A stretch of 64,000 nt of DNA from Streptomyces lydicus (GCF_000717345.1 NZ_JNZA01000031.1:1-64000); one strand, 5' to 3'; positions 8,213 to 19,092 are shown, counted from the first letter of the stretch. A program made the numbers and translations. Notes: generated from the letters alone by a model not told the origin.

Positions 8213-9178
8213 ATGTCACTGGGCCGCAATGAGCCCGCCGAAGGCGACCGGCGCGAGCCTGTCGACGACGGCCGGGACCGGTCAGCCGACGACGGCCGGC
8301 GTGCGCCCGCCGACGACGGCCGGGACCGGTCAGCCGACGACGGCCGGCGTGCGCCCGCCGACGACGGCCGACCTGCGTCAGCCGACGGCCGGCTGGCGCA
8401 GCTGCTCGACAGCCCCGTCGTGGGCATGTCGCCGTGGATCGCGATGTCGGTGCTCGTCGGCCCGGGCCGCTATGAACTGGCGGTGGGGGTCTCCCTCGCC
8501 CTGGCCGTGGCCCTCGTCGTCCTCGGGCGGGTGCGCCACCCGGGCAGTTCGCTGAAGATCCTGGAAGTCGCCGATGTGGTCTTCTTCGCGGCGATGGCCG
8601 TGATCGGCGCCTTCGCCTCGCAGGGCACGCTCAGCTGGCTGGAGAACTACTCGGGCGAGGTCTCCAACATCGCGCTGACGGTGATCGCCCTGGGATCCAT
8701 GGCCGTCGGGGTGCCCTTCACCATCCAGTACGCCCGCGAGCAGGTTCCCCGCGAGCGCTGGGGCGATCCGTTGTTCCTGCGGACCAACTACCTCATCACG
8801 GGAGCCTGGGGCGCGGCCTTCCTGGTGGCGGCGCTCGCCGGTGCCTACGGCGACCTGGTCCTGCACAACTCCAACAACCTGTGGACCGGCTGGGTCATCC
8901 AGATCGCGGCCATCATCGTGGCACTCCAGTTCACGCGCTGGTACCCGGACGTCGTCCGCGCCCGCGCGCTGCGCGAACGCGATCTGCCCGGACCTCCCGA
9001 ACCGCCCCTCAGCGCCCTGCTCGTGCCCCTGGCGGGCTATCTGACCCCGGTGGGCATCCTGGTCCTCGCCTTCAACGCGGGCCCGACCTGGCTCGGCGTC
9101 GGACTCATCGTGGTCGGCGTACTGCTCGTCAAGTCGCTGAGCCGGGCACCGTCGGCGGAGCCCGGTGTGCGAGGGTGA
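8213..9178 (+). CDS. Multi-pass membrane protein of unknown function with repetitive hydrophilic N-terminus
   Basis: A 321-residue protein. Residues 1-60 are charged and built from DDGR-based eight-residue repeats. After that come about seven to eight predicted membrane spans, starting near VVGMSPWIAMSVLVG and ending with LGVGLIVVGVLLV. FTIQYAREQVPRERWGDPLF between spans is a conserved-looking cytoplasmic loop. I know uncharacterised actinobacterial membrane proteins with a similar spans-and-loop layout but no function. It has its own start region (a stop-free leader begins at the ATG at 8213) and is divergent from the Tat hydrolase. Confidence 0.7.
   Translation: MSLGRNEPAEGDRREPVDDGRDRSADDGRRAPADDGRDRSADDGRRAPADDGRPASADGRLAQLLDSPVVGMSPWIAMSVLVGPGRYELAVGVSLALAVALVVLGRVRHPGSSLKILEVADVVFFAAMAVIGAFASQGTLSWLENYSGEVSNIALTVIALGSMAVGVPFTIQYAREQVPRERWGDPLFLRTNYLITGAWGAAFLVAALAGAYGDLVLHNSNNLWTGWVIQIAAIIVALQFTRWYPDVVRARALRERDLPGPPEPPLSALLVPLAGYLTPVGILVLAFNAGPTWLGVGLIVVGVLLVKSLSRAPSAEPGVRG
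8264..8383 (+). repeat. In-frame 24-base minisatellite (five units)
   Basis: Two identical 48-base units (8264-8311 and 8312-8359) and a partial third encode DDGRDRSA/DDGRRAPA alternation, then DDGRPASA. Identity between the 48-base units points to recent duplication. Confidence 0.85.
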
Positions 9179-9287
9179 AGGACGACGGGGGAGGGCGAAG
9201 GGGGCGGCGGAGGCCCCGACGGGCCGGGAAACGGGTCCCTATGCCCCGGTTGGCGGCAGATATGACCAGGTGTCCTAGAATCGGCGG

Positions 9288-9611
9288 ATGATCTTCATCG
9301 TCGTCAAGTTCCCCGTCAAGCCCGAGCACGCCGAGGAGTGGCCCCGGCACGTCGAAGCCTTCACCCGCGCCACCCGGGCCGAGCCCGGCAACCTGTGGTT
9401 CGAGTGGTCCCGCAGCCTGGAGGAGCCGGACACCTACGTCCTGGTCGAGGCGTTCCGGGACGACGCCGCCGAGGCGCACGTCAACTCCGACCACTTCCGC
9501 GCCGGGATCGAGACCATGCGTCCCCTGCTGCGCCGCACCCCCGACATCGTGAGCACCACGATCGAGGGCGCCGACGGCTGGAGCGCGATGGGCGAGATCA
9601 CCATCGACTGA
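9288..9611 (+). CDS. Putative quinol monooxygenase (single ABM domain)
   Basis: A 107-residue protein of the antibiotic-biosynthesis-monooxygenase ferredoxin-like fold: IVVKFPVKPEHAEEW at the N-terminus, FEWSRSLEEPDTYVLVEAFRD in the core, and the conserved H in VNSDHFRAG. Family members (YgiN and relatives) are cofactor-free dimeric oxygenases acting on quinols or reactive carbonyls. It stands alone between a membrane protein and a convergent phosphoribosyltransferase. The biological substrate is not predictable. Confidence 0.8.
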   Translation: MIFIVVKFPVKPEHAEEWPRHVEAFTRATRAEPGNLWFEWSRSLEEPDTYVLVEAFRDDAAEAHVNSDHFRAGIETMRPLLRRTPDIVSTTIEGADGWSAMGEITID

Positions 9612-9625
9612 CGCCGCACCCCGCA

Positions 9626-9649
9626 GGGCCCCACGCCACGGCGGGGCCC
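9626..9649. terminator. Hairpin between convergent genes
   Basis: GGGCCCC (9626-9632) and GGGGCCC (9643-9649) form a seven-pair stem with a ten-base loop between the ABM gene and the convergent fusion gene. Confidence 0.55.
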
Positions 9650-9660
9650 CCGCGGCGGCC

Positions 9661-10959
9661 CTATCCGACCAGGTGCCCCAGGAACCAGTCCCTGGCGAGT
9701 TCCGCGACCTGGTCCAGGGCGCCGGGCTCCTCGAAGAGGTGGGTGGCGCCCGGCACCACTTCCAGGTGGGATTCGCAGCGCAGCGCCGCCTCGGCCGCAC
9801 GGTTGAGGTCGAGCACCTGCGGGTCGTTGCCGCCGACGATGAGCAGCGTCGGCGCCCGTACGCCGGCGAGCAGCGGGCCCGCGAGGTCGGGGCGCCCGCC
9901 GCGGGAGACCACCGCGCCGATGTCCGCGTCGGGCGAGGAGGCGGCCCGCAGCGCCGCGGCGGCGCCGGTGCTCGCGCCGAAGTAGCCGATCGGTACGGCG
10001 GCCCGGCCGCGCAGCCACTCGGTGGCGTCGGTCAGCCGGTCGGCGAGGGTCTCGATGGCGAAGACGTTCGCCCGGTTGGCCTCCTCCGCCGGTGTGAGCA
10101 GGTCGAAGAGCAGCGTGCCCAGACCGGCCCGGTTGAGGGCCTCGGCGACATGGCGGTTGCGCGGACTGTGCCGGCTGCTGCCCGAGCCGTGGGCGAACAT
10201 CACGATGGCCTTGGCGCCGGCGGGCAGATTGAGGTCCCCGGTCAACCGGACCCCACAGGCATCGATGGCCACCTCCTCCGCCACGTCCGCGTCCGCCGCC
10301 CCGGCGTCCGTGTCCGCGTCCGTCCCGTCCGCGGCCCGGGCCAGCAGCGAGACCACCTCGTCGTCGGGGGTCTGGGAGAAGTCCTGGTACCACTCGCCCA
10401 CGGCGGAGAAGCCGAACGGGGTGGAGAGGCAGACGAATTCATCGGCCGCGTCGCGCAGCCGCTGCGCCGCGTCCGGTGGCGCCACCGGCACCGCGAGCAC
10501 CACCCGGGCCGCGCCCTGGGCCCGCACCACCTCGCACGCGGCCGCCGCCGTCGCGCCGGTGGCGATGCCGTCGTCCACCACGATCGCGGTACGCCCTGCC
10601 AGGTCCAGCCGCGGCCGCCCGTCGCGGAACCGGTGCGCCTGCCGCGTCAGTTCCGCCGCCTCGGCCTGTTCCACGGAGGCCAGGTCGGCCTGTTCCAGCC
10701 GCCCGCGGCGCACGATGTCGTCGCTGATCACGCGCACACCGCCCTCGCCGATCGCGCCGAAGCCCAGCTCGCGCTGGTAGGGGACCCCAAGCTTGCGGAC
10801 CACGATCACATCGAGCGGCGCCCCCAGCGCCCGGGCCACCTGGTACGCCACCGGGACGCCGCCGCGCGGCAGCCCCAGCACGACCGGATCCTCCCCCTCC
10901 AGGTGCCGTAGCGCTTCGGCCAGGCGCTGCCCCGCATCCGTGCGGTCGGTGAACAGCAC
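9661..10959 (-). CDS. Fusion of phosphoribosyltransferase and alpha/beta hydrolase (dienelactone-hydrolase-like)
   Basis: A 432-residue two-domain protein. Residues 1-210 are a type I phosphoribosyltransferase with the PRPP loop AIVVDDGIATGATA (D129, D130) and PRGGVPVAYQVA. A short Asp/Ala linker (211-228) leads to an alpha/beta hydrolase with GASTGA (Ser330), GGNDP (Asp379) and ATHLFE (His407), a complete triad. Similar fusions occur across actinobacteria and proteobacteria, but I know of no demonstrated reaction. Coupling suggests salvage or release of a ribosylated or esterified small molecule. It has no operon partner, as the next gene upstream is divergent. Confidence 0.85.
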   Translation of the reverse strand: MLFTDRTDAGQRLAEALRHLEGEDPVVLGLPRGGVPVAYQVARALGAPLDVIVVRKLGVPYQRELGFGAIGEGGVRVISDDIVRRGRLEQADLASVEQAEAAELTRQAHRFRDGRPRLDLAGRTAIVVDDGIATGATAAAACEVVRAQGAARVVLAVPVAPPDAAQRLRDAADEFVCLSTPFGFSAVGEWYQDFSQTPDDEVVSLLARAADGTDADTDAGAADADVAEEVAIDACGVRLTGDLNLPAGAKAIVMFAHGSGSSRHSPRNRHVAEALNRAGLGTLLFDLLTPAEEANRANVFAIETLADRLTDATEWLRGRAAVPIGYFGASTGAAAALRAASSPDADIGAVVSRGGRPDLAGPLLAGVRAPTLLIVGGNDPQVLDLNRAAEAALRCESHLEVVPGATHLFEEPGALDQVAELARDWFLGHLVG

Positions 10960-11107
10960 AGTGTGTGCACCTCCTACTCAGGGGAGAGGAAGCCACGTCC
11001 ACACCTCAATTCCGAAATAACCCCAGATGCCGGAACATCGCAAGTCGGGCGGCCGGTGCAGGCCCGTTGTGGGCCCGGTCGGCGGGACCGGTGGTTACCG
11101 TCGGCGT

Positions 11108-11896
11108 ATGGATGGAATCGGAGCGGTGCTGATCGACATCGACGGGGTGCTCACGGTGTCGTGGCGGGCACTGCCCGGAGCCGTCCGGGCCATGGAACGG
11201 CTGCGGGCCGCGGGCCTCCCGCTGGCCCTGGTCACCAACACCACCTCGCGGACCCGGGCCCGGATCGCCGGGAAGCTGGCCGACGAGGGCTTCCCGGTCG
11301 GCCCCGAGGACATCCTCACCGCCCCCGCCGTCACCGCCCGCTACCTGCGCGAACACCATCCGGACGCGCGCTGTCTGCTGATCAGCAGCGGCGAGGTGGC
11401 GGACGACCTCGCGGGTGTGGAGATCGTCGCGCCGGGCACGCCGGAGGCCGCGGTGGACGTGGTGGTGTTCGGCGGGGCGGGGGAGGAGTTCAGCTATGCG
11501 GCGCTCAACACCGCCTTCCGGTGTCTGCAGGGCGGCGCCCGGCTGGTGGCCATGCACCGGAACCTGTACTGGCGTACGGCGGACGGGCTGGATCTGGACA
11601 CCGGGGCCTTTCTCGCCGGGCTGGAACGGGCCGCCCGGGTCGAGGCGGAGGTCACCGGCAAACCCTCCGAGGCGTTCTTCGCCACGGCGCTGACGCACCT
11701 CGGCGTCCCCGCTTCCCGGGCGCTGATGGTGGGCGACGACATCGAGTCCGATGTGCTGGCGGCCCAGCGCTGCGGGATCACCGGCGTCCTCGTCAGGACC
11801 GGTAAATTCCAGCCGGAGGCCCTCCGGGAGGCCGACGGCACACCGGACGAGGTGATCGACTCCTTCGCGGACCTGCCCGCGCTGCTCGGGCTGTGA
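11108..11896 (+). CDS. HAD superfamily (IIA) phosphatase, HDHD2/NagD-like
   Basis: A 262-residue protein. Motif I is LIDIDGVLT (D10 nucleophile, D12), motif II LVTNTTS, and motif III/IV GDDIESDVLAAQRCG. The type IIA cap lies between motifs II and III. The ATG at 11108 is chosen because the DxD motif follows at a normal distance; the frame is open further upstream but rich in Gly/Arg. Substrates of HDHD2-like enzymes in bacteria are small phosphate esters. Its stop is one base from that of a convergent gene. Confidence 0.8.
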   Translation: MDGIGAVLIDIDGVLTVSWRALPGAVRAMERLRAAGLPLALVTNTTSRTRARIAGKLADEGFPVGPEDILTAPAVTARYLREHHPDARCLLISSGEVADDLAGVEIVAPGTPEAAVDVVVFGGAGEEFSYAALNTAFRCLQGGARLVAMHRNLYWRTADGLDLDTGAFLAGLERAARVEAEVTGKPSEAFFATALTHLGVPASRALMVGDDIESDVLAAQRCGITGVLVRTGKFQPEALREADGTPDEVIDSFADLPALLGL

Positions 11897-11897
11897 C

Positions 11898-12641
11898 CTA
11901 CGGCGTGCCGGGCGTGGTGAGCAGGGCCGCGATGTCCGCGGCCGTCCAGTGGCCGTGGGCGCCCGGACAGCTCGCCAGATACGCGGCGGCCCGGAGCGCG
12001 CTCCACCCGTGGGACTCGATGATGCCGGCCGCGATGTGTTCCAGATAGGCGGCGGAGGGCGGATTCGGACGCACGGTGCCGTCGTCGGCGCTCCACGGGG
12101 CGGTGAGGGTCAGCACCGGTGCGCCGTCCAGCAGCCCGGCGCACACCAGGGTTTCGTAGCGTCCGGGGCCGATCCGGGCGCGGCCGTGGGTGAGGACCTC
12201 GCCCAGGTCGAGGTCCTCGCCCGGTTCGCGGTACATCTCCTGGGCGGCGACGTCGGAGAACTGTTCCGCCGTCAGGAGGTAGGCGCGGGCGGGCACCTCG
12301 GGCGGTGCGCCGGCCGATCCGTCGCCGCCCAGGCCGGCGTGGCCCGGCCCGCCGGCCGGGTCGTAGAAGGCCCGGCCGCCGGTCCACACCTGCGATTCGG
12401 TGGCGAAGTACAGCCGGCCGGGCAGCATCACCGCGGCCGTGCGGGCCGGGCCGCGGGGATCCCGGCAGCCCGGGTGGTCGCGCAGCCCGCCCGGCGGCCG
12501 GCCACCGGCGAGATAGCAGGTCAGCCGCTGGAGATGCATGTTGGAGCCGTACGCGGCGTACCAGAGCCGCGGGGTGCGGCGCAGCGCGTCGACGGTTTCC
12601 GGGCTGCCGTGGAGGGCTTCGAGGCGTCGGGGCCGGATCAC
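11898..12641 (-). CDS. Gamma-glutamylcyclotransferase-fold protein (often mislabelled histone deacetylase)
   Basis: About 247 residues from a GTG at 12641; the start is uncertain, since the frame is open to 12911 but the upstream part overlaps the divergent lipoprotein gene. WYAAYGSNM near the N-terminus is the signature of the gamma-glutamylcyclotransferase/AIG2 fold. A conserved core EQFSDVAAQEMYREPGEDLD and TLVCAGLLDGAPVLTLT follows. I recall streptomycete proteins like this carrying a histone deacetylase label with no matching motif. Catalytic activity on gamma-glutamyl amines is possible but unproven. Confidence 0.65.
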   Translation of the reverse strand: MIRPRRLEALHGSPETVDALRRTPRLWYAAYGSNMHLQRLTCYLAGGRPPGGLRDHPGCRDPRGPARTAAVMLPGRLYFATESQVWTGGRAFYDPAGGPGHAGLGGDGSAGAPPEVPARAYLLTAEQFSDVAAQEMYREPGEDLDLGEVLTHGRARIGPGRYETLVCAGLLDGAPVLTLTAPWSADDGTVRPNPPSAAYLEHIAAGIIESHGWSALRAAAYLASCPGAHGHWTAADIAALLTTPGTP

Positions 12642-12756
12642 CCCCGCACGGTACGCGAGCGCCCGGTCCGGTTCCCGTCCCGCCGAGGGTTTTGCCGCGA
12701 GTGGTGTGGAGATGCGCACTGCACGGACAGGGACGTACCCGAAGGACGGAGGCAGT

Positions 12757-13830
12757 GTGGCGGACGAGGCCGAGGCATCAGGACGGACCGGGGACGGCAT
12801 ACCGCGCGCGGCGAGCCGGCGCCGGATGCTCACCGCGGCAGCGGCAGCGGGGCTCGGACTGCTGACGGGGTGTGGGGAGGCGTCGTCCCGCTCCCCGGGC
12901 GCGGACCCCACGCGGGCCGCGGCCCCCTCGCCCGGCGGGTCGGGACGGTCACCCTCCCCCGGGTCCGGTACGCCGGGACCGTCCGCATCCCGGGCACCGG
13001 GCCGCTCGGCCAGCCCGGCGCCGCCGCGCCGACGGCCGGAACTCCCGCGGGGCGGACGGGAGTTGTTCCCCCGCTACCGGCTGGTGGGGTTCTGCGGACT
13101 GCCCGGTGCCGCGGCGCTCGGCCGGCTCGGCACCGGCGACCCCGGGGAGCGGGCGGCCGAGATCGAGAAGGTGGCACGCTCGTACGCCGCGGGGCGCGAG
13201 CCGCTGCCGGTCCTCGAACTGCTGGCCGTGGTCGCCAACTCGTCGCCCGGCCCGGACGGCAGGTACCGCTCGCGGACGCCCGCCGCGACCGTGCGCCGCT
13301 TCCACCAACTGGCGCAAAAGCAAAAGGCGTTGCTGCTGCTGAACATCCAGCCGGGGCGTGCGTCGGTGCTCGACGAGGTCAAGGCGCTGCGTGACTGGCT
13401 GGTCCACCCGGACGTGGGGATCGCGCTCGACCCGGAGTGGGAGATGGCCGGCGGCCAGGTGCCGGGGGACACCTACGGGCGCACCGACGGCCATGAGCTG
13501 ACCCGGGTCGCGCGCTACCTCTCCGGACTCGTCAAGGAGCACGATCTGCCGGAGAAACCCCTGGTCTTCCACCAGGTCGCCACCTCCGTCGTACGCGAGC
13601 AGTCCGCGCTGGAGCCGCAGCCGGGGGTGGCGCTGATCAAGAGCGCCGACGGCATCGGCTCGCCGGGCCTGAAGCGGGGGACCTGGCGGCGGCTGGTGCG
13701 CGGTCTGCCCGACGGGGTGCACACCGGCTTCAAGCTCTTCTACGAGGAGGACGCGAAGGGCAGCCGCCTGATGACGCCCAAGGAGGTGCTGCGGCTCAGG
13801 CCGCGGCCCGAGTACGTGATATACGAGTGA
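12757..13830 (+). CDS. Lipoprotein of unknown function with a long Ser/Pro linker
   Basis: A 357-residue protein from the GTG at 12757, behind GGACGGAGG. The N-terminus has Arg residues then LTAAAAAGLGLLTGC, a lipobox with the Cys to be lipidated. A Ser/Pro/Gly linker of about 60 residues leads to a globular domain of about 270 residues beginning FPRYRLVGFCGLPG. Its blocks (ALLLLNIQPGR, VGIALDPEWEM, VFHQVATSVV, GFKLFYEED) alternate strands and helices and may be a TIM-barrel hydrolase-like fold, with acidic residues at strand ends (D-P-E-W-E). Function unknown. I infer an outer-surface anchored enzyme or binding protein. Confidence 0.7.
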   Translation: MADEAEASGRTGDGIPRAASRRRMLTAAAAAGLGLLTGCGEASSRSPGADPTRAAAPSPGGSGRSPSPGSGTPGPSASRAPGRSASPAPPRRRPELPRGGRELFPRYRLVGFCGLPGAAALGRLGTGDPGERAAEIEKVARSYAAGREPLPVLELLAVVANSSPGPDGRYRSRTPAATVRRFHQLAQKQKALLLLNIQPGRASVLDEVKALRDWLVHPDVGIALDPEWEMAGGQVPGDTYGRTDGHELTRVARYLSGLVKEHDLPEKPLVFHQVATSVVREQSALEPQPGVALIKSADGIGSPGLKRGTWRRLVRGLPDGVHTGFKLFYEEDAKGSRLMTPKEVLRLRPRPEYVIYE

Positions 13831-13855
13831 GCGGGCCCGTCCGCCGGGCCCGCTC
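13829..13855. terminator. Ten-pair hairpin overlapping the lipoprotein stop
   Basis: GAGCGGGCCC (13829-13838) and GGGCCCGCTC (13846-13855) are perfect complements with a seven-base loop. It lies between convergent genes and can serve both strands. Confidence 0.65.
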
Positions 13856-13908
13856 CGTGGCGGATGCCGCTCCGCGGGGAGACGCCCCCTGGTGCGGATG
13901 CGGCTCCG

Positions 13909-14475
13909 CTAGTACGCGTGCCGGTCCGGCCGGTTCGTCCACGCCGCATAGGCGTCGGCGCCCAGCTCGGGGTACATCTGCTCGACCTTGATGCGGCGTT
14001 CGTCGAGCGGCTTGGTGAAGTCCTCGTACTGGAACGAGTCGTCGAAGCCGATCCGCCGGGTGTCCTCCAGCGCGCAGCTGAAGTACACCGCGTCCATCCG
14101 CGACCAGTAGATGGCGCTCATGCACATCGGGCAGGGCGCGCCGCTGATGTAGATCGAGCAGCCCTGGAACATCCGGGCGCGTTCGGGAACGGGATCCGGG
14201 GAGCCGGGCGGCCGCGGCACGTACTGCAGGGTGCTCTCGTTCTGGTGCTCCACGGCAATTGACGGTGCCTCAGGGTTGAGGCACAGCGACGCCTTGCGGA
14301 TCGTCTCGATCTCGGCGTGTGCCGTCGGGTCGCCGGTGAGCAGCACGCGGTTCTGCCCGCGGGCGATGATCTCGCCGTCGCGTGCCATCACCGCGCCGAA
14401 GGGGCCGCCCCAGCCGTTCTCCACGGATTCCGTGGCCAGCCGTACCGCCTCGGCCATGAGTTCCTTGTGTTCCAT
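13909..14475 (-). CDS. Nucleoside/guanine-type deaminase (cytidine deaminase fold)
   Basis: A 188-residue protein. Zinc and catalytic residues are H53-A-E55 and P114-C-P-M-C118, and GWGGPFGAVMARDG is the usual substrate-loop segment. The stretch between HAE and PCxxC is about 30 residues longer than in GuaD-type enzymes, giving an insertion around 66-105. The ATG at 14475 is preferred (ACGGAG eight bases upstream) over the ATG at 14496. Members deaminate guanine, cytosine nucleosides or related bases. It is divergent from the ABM-membrane gene across 112 bases that include an AT-rich patch. Confidence 0.8.
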   Translation of the reverse strand: MEHKELMAEAVRLATESVENGWGGPFGAVMARDGEIIARGQNRVLLTGDPTAHAEIETIRKASLCLNPEAPSIAVEHQNESTLQYVPRPPGSPDPVPERARMFQGCSIYISGAPCPMCMSAIYWSRMDAVYFSCALEDTRRIGFDDSFQYEDFTKPLDERRIKVEQMYPELGADAYAAWTNRPDRHAY

Positions 14476-14587
14476 TGCGGAGTCTCCGTTCGGCATTCGA
14501 TGCACTCGCGGCAGCTGTCGTCGCACCCCCGGATCGGTCAACCGCCCCATTTGCCCTATAAATTGCCTATGTACTACGCTACTCCAG

Positions 14588-15580
14588 GTGAGTGCACGTG
14601 CAAGCCGTGATCCCACGGCTGATCACGCCACCGTCGTGACCTCGCAGAAGGTGCGCGAGGGCCGCGCCGAGGAGTATCAGCGCTGGCAGGACCGGACCAA
14701 CGCGGCCGCCAGCGAATTCGACGGTTTCATGGCGGCGGACGTCTACCCGCCCGGCGCCGGGGACCCGCACGAGTGGGTGGCCGTCTTCCGCTTCTCCGGA
14801 GTCGACAAGCTGACGGCCTGGCTGGACTCCGGGCGGCGCCGGGAACTGCTCGACGAGGCCCAGGGACTCTTCGAGGGGCCCCCGACCCTGGAGGTGCTCC
14901 GCGGCGGCGGCCCCGCCGACGAGGCCGCGGGGGCCGTCACGGCGGTCATCTCGCACGAGGTGCGGCCGGGGCGCGAGCAGCAGTTCCTCCAGTGGCAGAC
15001 CAAGGCGCTCAAGGCGCAGGAGAAGATGCCCGGTTACATGGGCTCCGAACTCTTCAAGCCGGTCGCGGACGTCCAGAAGCACTGGGTCGTGGTCTTCCGC
15101 TTCGACTCCCGCCAGCACCTCGACGACTGGCTCGAATCCGACACCCGCCGGACGCTGTTGCAGGAGGGCGACGCCTACTTCTCGTCCTACGACGTCCGGA
15201 CCGTCGGCTCGGCGTTCAGCGGCTGGTTCCGCTTCGACGGCGGGCCGGGCGGCGGGGTCCCGCCCAACTGGAAACAGGCCATGTCGGTGCTGCTGGCCCT
15301 CTATCCCACGGTCATGGTGCTGACCCTGACCGTGGGGCACGAGTTCGACGCCCTCAAGGTCCCCGCATACCTGGGCCTGTTCCTCAGCAACGTCCTCAGC
15401 GTCAGCGCCCTGACCTGGCTCCTGATGCCGCTGGTGAACAAGGCGCTGGCCTTCTGGCTGGTGCCCGCCCCCGGCCGCGGCCGCCGGGTGCACGTCGTCG
15501 GCGCGGTCATGGTGCTGCTCGGCTACCTGCTGTGCCTCGCCGTCTTCGGACTGATCACCCACACCCTGCTCCCGCACTGA
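14588..15580 (+). CDS. Tandem ABM-domain protein with C-terminal membrane spans
   Basis: A 330-residue protein from a GTG at 14588. Residues about 14-100 and 115-205 are two antibiotic-biosynthesis-monooxygenase repeats: [18 protein letters not shown] and [18 protein letters not shown] align residue by residue. The C-terminal 110 residues carry three spans ([56 protein letters not shown]). Such fusions are annotated as antibiotic biosynthesis monooxygenases, but a membrane-tethered pair suggests a sensor or detoxification role at the membrane. It probably forms a transcript with the oxidoreductase 32 bases downstream. No strong ribosome site is visible. Confidence 0.75.
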   Translation: MSARASRDPTADHATVVTSQKVREGRAEEYQRWQDRTNAAASEFDGFMAADVYPPGAGDPHEWVAVFRFSGVDKLTAWLDSGRRRELLDEAQGLFEGPPTLEVLRGGGPADEAAGAVTAVISHEVRPGREQQFLQWQTKALKAQEKMPGYMGSELFKPVADVQKHWVVVFRFDSRQHLDDWLESDTRRTLLQEGDAYFSSYDVRTVGSAFSGWFRFDGGPGGGVPPNWKQAMSVLLALYPTVMVLTLTVGHEFDALKVPAYLGLFLSNVLSVSALTWLLMPLVNKALAFWLVPAPGRGRRVHVVGAVMVLLGYLLCLAVFGLITHTLLPH

Positions 15581-15612
15581 CCCACCGCCGTCCGGGCGGC
15601 GAGGAGGACCGC

Positions 15613-17010
15613 ATGCGCCGAGGTACACCGACCGGCACGGCCGCCATCGACCGGCCCCTGCTCCGGCGCGGCGACGACGGCTACGAGGCCGCCCGGGCCG
15701 GCGCGGTGTGGAACGCCCGCACACCGCCGCGGCACCCCCGGGCCATCGTCCGGGCCGCCTCCGAGGACGACGTCCTACAGGCCGTCACCTACGCCCGCAC
15801 CCACGGGCTTCGCCTGTCCGTCCGCTCCGGCGGGCACAACTGGTCCGGCGCCCCGCTGCGCGACGACGCGCTGCTGCTCGACCTGTCCGGGCTCGACGAG
15901 TGCACCGTGCACCCCGCCACCGGCACCGCACCGGCGACGGCCACCGTCGGACCCGCCGTCACCGGCCAGGACCTGGTGGCCGCCCTCACCCCGCAGCACC
16001 TGGCCTTCCCGGTCGGCCACTGCCCCACCGTCGCGGTCGGCGGCTTCCTGCTCAGCGGCGGCCTCGGCTGGAACTCCCGGGCCTGGGGCGCCTCCTGCGC
16101 GGACGTCCTGGAGATCCGCGCGGTCACCGCCGAGGGCCGCACCGTCGACTGCAGCGAGACCCGGCACCCCGACCTGTTCTGGGCCGCGCGCGGCGCCGGA
16201 CCGGGCTTCGCCGCCGTCGTCACCCGCTTCCGGCTCGCCCTGCACCCGCACCCCGGGGCGATCCTGGCGACCGGGCGCACCTTTGCCCTGGCGGACACCG
16301 CGCGGGTCACGCAGTGGGCCGAGCCGCTCGCGCGCCGGCTCCCGCCGTACGTCGAAACGGCCTTCGTGCTGACGGCCGCCGGCCCGGCGACGCCCTCGGC
16401 CCCCGCCGGGCCCCGGATCACGGTCGCCGCCACCGCCTTCGCCGCCTCACCGGCGCAGGCCCGGCAGGTGCTCGAACCGTTCGCCGACTGCCCCTTCGAC
16501 GACCTCGCCGTCGCCGGTCAGCCGCCCGCGCCGACCTCGTACGCCGCGCTGCACGAGGGCGCGGCATCGGTCTGGCCGCCCGGCCACCGGTACGCGGCGG
16601 ACACCCTGTGGTCCCCGGACAGCTACCGGACCCAGCTGACCCGCATCGCCGACGCGGTGGCCCGCGCCCCGTCGCCGGCGTCCCTGGTGCTCGCACCCGT
16701 ACAGCCGGTCTCCGAGGACCCGGCGCACCTGCGGACCATGGCTTTCGCCCCGCTCGGCACGTCCTACCTCGTCTGCTACGCGCTCTGGGACGACCCCGCC
16801 GAGGACGCGGCCCAGGACCGCTGGCTGCGGGAGGCGATGACGGCCGTGGACCCCCAGGGCGACGGCCGGCACTACATCGCCGAAGCCGACCTGGAGGCCG
16901 GCCGGGAACGGGCCCGGCACAGCTACCCGCCCGCCACCTGGGACCGGCTGCGGGACGTCCGGGACCGCTGGGACCCGCACCACCTCCTGCACTCCTACCT
17001 CACCCCCTGA
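15613..17010 (+). CDS. FAD-binding oxidoreductase, berberine-bridge / PCMH type with bicovalent FAD residues
   Basis: A 465-residue protein from the ATG at 15613, with GAGGAGG just upstream. The FAD PCMH domain shows RSGGHNWSG, with H75 as the histidyl-FAD site, and [10 protein letters not shown], with C137 as the cysteinyl-FAD site, so both residues of the bicovalent class are present. The C-terminal berberine-bridge (BBE) segment ends [10 protein letters not shown], a variant of the usual P-x-N motif. There is no signal peptide. Members oxidise sugars, alcohols or antibiotic intermediates. Its partner may be the ABM membrane protein upstream; a role for the downstream ligase is not implied. 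Confidence 0.8.
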   Translation: MRRGTPTGTAAIDRPLLRRGDDGYEAARAGAVWNARTPPRHPRAIVRAASEDDVLQAVTYARTHGLRLSVRSGGHNWSGAPLRDDALLLDLSGLDECTVHPATGTAPATATVGPAVTGQDLVAALTPQHLAFPVGHCPTVAVGGFLLSGGLGWNSRAWGASCADVLEIRAVTAEGRTVDCSETRHPDLFWAARGAGPGFAAVVTRFRLALHPHPGAILATGRTFALADTARVTQWAEPLARRLPPYVETAFVLTAAGPATPSAPAGPRITVAATAFAASPAQARQVLEPFADCPFDDLAVAGQPPAPTSYAALHEGAASVWPPGHRYAADTLWSPDSYRTQLTRIADAVARAPSPASLVLAPVQPVSEDPAHLRTMAFAPLGTSYLVCYALWDDPAEDAAQDRWLREAMTAVDPQGDGRHYIAEADLEAGRERARHSYPPATWDRLRDVRDRWDPHHLLHSYLTP

Positions 17011-17060
17011 CCACGGCGGCCGGGTGGGCGGCGACGGCCCCGCCGGGGCACCATGGCCCT

Positions 17061-18612
<1,552 letters not shown>

Positions 18613-18623
<11 letters not shown>

Positions 18624-19086
18624 GCGGAGCGCCGGGCTGCTGCTCCACCGTCGCTCCGGGGACGGCGTCGAGGTGCTGCTCGCGCATATGGGCGGGCCGC
18701 TGTGGGCCCGGCGCGACACGGGCGCGTGGACCGTCCCCAAAGGGGAGTACGTCCCTCCGGAGGAGGCGCTGGACGCGGCGCGCCGGGAGTTCGAGGAGGA
18801 GCTGGGAATGCCGCCGCCCGACGGGCGGTACGTGCCCCTGGGGGACGTCCGTCAGTCGGGCGGCAAGGTGGTGACCGTCTGGGCCGTCGAGGGCGACCTC
18901 GATCCGGAGCGGATCGAGCCCGGCACCTTCGAGATGGAGTGGCCGCGCGGTTCCGGGGTGCTGCGCAGCTTCCCGGAGATCGACAAGGTGGCGTGGTTCA
19001 CCCCGGAGGCGGCCGGGGAGCGCCTGATCAAGGGTCAGCGGGCATTCCTGGAACGGCTGCTGGACCAGATGTCCGGCGGCGGCTGA
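18613..19086 (+). CDS. Nudix hydrolase
   Basis: A 157-residue protein starting inside the end of ligB. The Nudix box [20 protein letters not shown] fits GX5EX7REUXEEXGU, followed by LG. Upstream WTVPKG and downstream [20 protein letters not shown] are typical of diadenosine-polyphosphate or ADP-ribose type members that also resemble an NTP-cleaning role. Coupling to a DNA ligase suggests removal of damaged nucleotides or ligase-derived AMP adducts, which is an inference. The next gene is convergent, seven bases away. Confidence 0.85.
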
Positions 19087-19092
19087 GCCGGC

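Noticed and set aside
14540-14587. MarR/ArsR-type operator in the AT-rich gap before the ABM gene
   Set aside because: AT content is raised but no clear inverted repeat could be found by eye.
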